This document shows, one piece after another, positions 5,942 through 7,461 of a DNA stretch of 7,461 nt (positions are counted from its first letter, which is position 1; each line of letters starts with the position of its first letter). The translations under genes and the position numbers were made by a program. A model generated the notes under the pieces. That model saw nothing but the letters and a program-made list of their open reading frames with translations, was not told the DNA's origin and made no database searches. This DNA is from an uncultured Hyphomicrobiales bacterium (lineage in GTDB: Bacteria; Pseudomonadota; Alphaproteobacteria; Rhizobiales; Aestuariivirgaceae), in the NCBI GenBank assembly GCA_903930095.1, contig CAIYXE010000630.1, positions 1-7,461 of the forward strand, given 5' to 3'.

Positions 5942-5957
5942 TTAATCGGTGCTTAAC
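5942..5957. promoter_or_regulatory. Candidate CtrA binding site upstream of rpoD
   Basis: TTAA (5942-5945), seven bases, then TTAAC (5953-5957) is an exact match to the CtrA full-site consensus TTAA-N7-TTAAC known from Caulobacter and Rhizobiales. It is also a perfect inverted repeat, GTTAA-N7-TTAAC, from 5941. It lies about 18 bases upstream of the candidate rpoD -35. Binding by CtrA is inferred only from the sequence match. Confidence 0.45.
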
Positions 5958-5974
5958 GGGCCGGCCCATAGGTT

Positions 5975-6003
5975 TTGACCCCGAATCACAACGCTGGTAA
6001 GGC
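5975..6003 (+). promoter_or_regulatory. rpoD: Candidate rpoD promoter in the dnaG-rpoD gap
   Basis: TTGACC (5975-5980, five of six -35 matches), a 17-base spacer, then TAAGGC (5998-6003), a poor -10. The spacer contains GAATC (5983-5987), a GANTC site of the CcrM cell-cycle methylase found in most alphaproteobacteria. Transcription would begin near 6010. A separate rpoD promoter after dnaG would let sigma factor be made at a different rate from primase. The palindromes GAACCCGGTTC (5914-5924) and GGGCCGGCCC (5958-5967) also lie in this gap. Confidence 0.4.
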
Positions 6004-6015
6004 GGTTTCCCCGCC
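6001..6015 (+). other. Short hairpin in the rpoD leader
   Basis: GGCGG (6001-6005) and CCGCC (6011-6015) pair perfectly around TTTCC, ending nine bases before the rpoD ribosome site AAGGA (6024-6028). It overlaps the candidate -10, so in transcripts from that promoter most of the hairpin would be missing; it would be present in mRNA read through from dnaG. Confidence 0.3.
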
Positions 6016-6035
6016 CGAGATCTAAGGACTGTTTC

Positions 6036-7461
6036 ATGGCCCGAGCCCAAGTGCGCGCACCCGCCCCGGATGAGCAGGAAGCCCAGACTGCGGGCGATGA
6101 AGGCGAAACTCCGGAGGCGCAGGGCTCCGATGGCACCGACTCGCCAATTCTCGATCTGTCGGATGCCGCGGTCAAGCGCATGATCAAGGCCGCCAAGGCG
6201 CGCGGCTATGTAACACTCGATGAGCTTAACACCGTTCTCCCTTCCGAGGAGACGAGCCCCGAGCAGATCGAAGACATCATGGCGATGCTCAATGACATGG
6301 GCATCAACGTTGTCGAGTCGGAAGAGGAATCCGAAAACCTCGCCGCCAAGGTGGAAGCCGAGGCCGAGGGCGAGTCCACCGAGACCGCCCTCATCAAGGT
6401 CGAGGCCGCCAAGACGCCTGCCGACCGCACGGATGATCCCGTCCGCATGTATCTGCGCGAAATGGGCCAGGTGGAGCTGCTCTCGCGCGAGGGCGAAATC
6501 GCCATCGCCAAGCGCATCGAGGCCGGCCGCGAGGCGATGATTGCAGGGCTTTGCGAAAGCCCGCTCACCTTCCAGGCCATCATCATCTGGCGCGACGAAC
6601 TCAACGAAGCCAAGATCCTGCTCCGGGACATCATCGACCTCGAGGCCACCTATGCCGGCCCCGACGCCAAGAAGCAGGGCCCGGTGCAGACGCCGGCACC
6701 TTACGTACCCCCTAAGGAAGAAGTGAAGAAGAAGGCGGAGGCCAAGCGCGCCGAAGCCAAGCGGGTTGCCGCCAGTGTTCGCCGCCCGTCACCCGATGAT
6801 GAATTCGGCGATGTGCTGAGCCCGGAGGATTTCGAAAAGCCGCAGGTGGAGGAGGATGATGACGACGAGGGTGATGACCTCGGCGTGTCGCTCTCCGCCA
6901 TGGAAGCGGAGCTGAAGCCGAAGGTTCTCGAAATCTTCGACAACATCGCCAAGAACTACAAATCCTTGCGCAAGCTGCAGGACCAGGAAGTGGCCGAGGG
7001 CACCGAGCTCTCCCCCTCCCAGGAGCGCCGCTACAAGAAGCTGCGTGAGGAAATCGTTGCCGAGGTGAAATCGCTCTCCCTCAACAACGCCCGCATCGAG
7101 GCCCTCGTTGAGCAGCTCTATGACATCAACAAGCGCCTCAACGCGCTTGAAGGCCGCCTCATGCGCCTGGCGGAAACCTACAAGGTGCCGCGGCCTGAGT
7201 TCCTGAAGGAATATCAGTCGAACGAGCTCGACCCCGACTGGCTGAAGCGCGTGGGCCGCCTCACCAAGTTCGGCTGGAAGAAGTTCGTCAATGACGAGAA
7301 GGACTCGATCAAGGTCATCCGCGACGAGATTTTCGATCTTGCCACTGCCACAGGGCTCCAGATCCCCGAATACCGCCGCATCGTCGCCATGGTGCAGAAG
7401 GGCGAGCGCGAGGCGCGCATCGCCAAGAAGGAGATGGTGGAAGCCAACCTCCGCCTGGTGA
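6036..7461 (+). CDS. rpoD: RNA polymerase principal sigma factor (sigma-70), N-terminal part
   Basis: RpoD directs core RNA polymerase to housekeeping promoters. The window holds 475 codons and the gene continues past the right edge. After a variable acidic leader (1 to about 36), region 1.1 is recognisable in PILDLSDAAVKRMIKAAKARGYVTLDELNTVLPSEE (about 37-72) and MLNDMGINVVESEEE. Region 1.2 is DDPVRMYLREMGQVELLSREGEIAIAKRIEAG (133-164). A long non-conserved region follows, with a Lys/Ala/Glu-rich helix (about 229-246) and a run of acidic residues, EEDDDDEGDD (272-281), both usual in alphaproteobacterial RpoD. The last residues, KKEMVEANLRLV, open region 2.1; the -10 and -35 recognition regions lie outside. 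AAGGA at 6024-6028 supports the ATG at 6036. It follows dnaG in the same direction, as in the macromolecular-synthesis operon. Confidence 0.98.
   Translation, partial: MARAQVRAPAPDEQEAQTAGDEGETPEAQGSDGTDSPILDLSDAAVKRMIKAAKARGYVTLDELNTVLPSEETSPEQIEDIMAMLNDMGINVVESEEESENLAAKVEAEAEGESTETALIKVEAAKTPADRTDDPVRMYLREMGQVELLSREGEIAIAKRIEAGREAMIAGLCESPLTFQAIIIWRDELNEAKILLRDIIDLEATYAGPDAKKQGPVQTPAPYVPPKEEVKKKAEAKRAEAKRVAASVRRPSPDDEFGDVLSPEDFEKPQVEEDDDDEGDDLGVSLSAMEAELKPKVLEIFDNIAKNYKSLRKLQDQEVAEGTELSPSQERRYKKLREEIVAEVKSLSLNNARIEALVEQLYDINKRLNALEGRLMRLAETYKVPRPEFLKEYQSNELDPDWLKRVGRLTKFGWKKFVNDEKDSIKVIRDEIFDLATATGLQIPEYRRIVAMVQKGEREARIAKKEMVEANLRLV

Noticed and set aside
1..7461. CRISPR arrays, tRNA or rRNA genes, transposases, toxin-antitoxin or defence genes
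   Set aside because: No regularly spaced repeats, tRNA-like cloverleaf signatures, terminal inverted repeats or relevant protein families were seen on either strand.

Overview
The window is ordinary high-GC bacterial chromosome (roughly 60-65% GC by eye) from an alphaproteobacterium, most likely Hyphomicrobiales (Rhizobiales). The best evidence is the primase zinc-finger region, with its SSVVGRKVTWDRRKSN and GDYWACCPFHGEKSPSFH stretches, which reads like rhizobial DnaG. A large sigma-70 with an acidic non-conserved region and the carA / GatB-YqeY / dnaG / rpoD neighbourhood fit the same group. No mobile element, CRISPR array, tRNA or rRNA was seen, and every protein-coding gene falls in a known family.

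Layout from left to right: the 5' part of carA (minus strand, running off the left edge) is transcribed divergently from a GatB/YqeY-domain gene (plus strand). A 177-base intergenic region follows. Its first part holds a copy of what looks like a dispersed alphaproteobacterial palindromic repeat, and its second part is an AT-rich island with a hairpin between two convergent genes. Three minus-strand genes come next: eamA (membrane transporter), ohr (organic hydroperoxide resistance) and a HAD hydrolase resembling type II haloacid dehalogenases, transcribed in that order. A divergent 137-base region leads to dnaG (plus strand, complete) and then rpoD (plus strand, cut by the right edge inside conserved region 2).

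How they fit together: dnaG-rpoD is the core of the macromolecular-synthesis operon (replication priming plus the principal sigma factor), and a YqeY gene often precedes dnaG in proteobacteria. Here the three-gene minus-strand block separates YqeY from dnaG. carA supplies the glutaminase subunit of carbamoyl-phosphate synthase for pyrimidine and arginine synthesis. The ohr-eamA-HAD block looks like unrelated accessory metabolism and stress functions.

The most interesting signals are non-coding. An exact TTAA-N7-TTAAC sequence, the consensus of the alphaproteobacterial cell-cycle regulator CtrA, lies in the dnaG-rpoD gap just upstream of a TTGACC -35 element with a GAATC (CcrM-type) site in the promoter spacer. 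A CtrA-half-site-like TTAACCAG overlaps the likely carA -10. dnaG has no visible Shine-Dalgarno and may be leaderless. I did not find a convincing undescribed system in this window.
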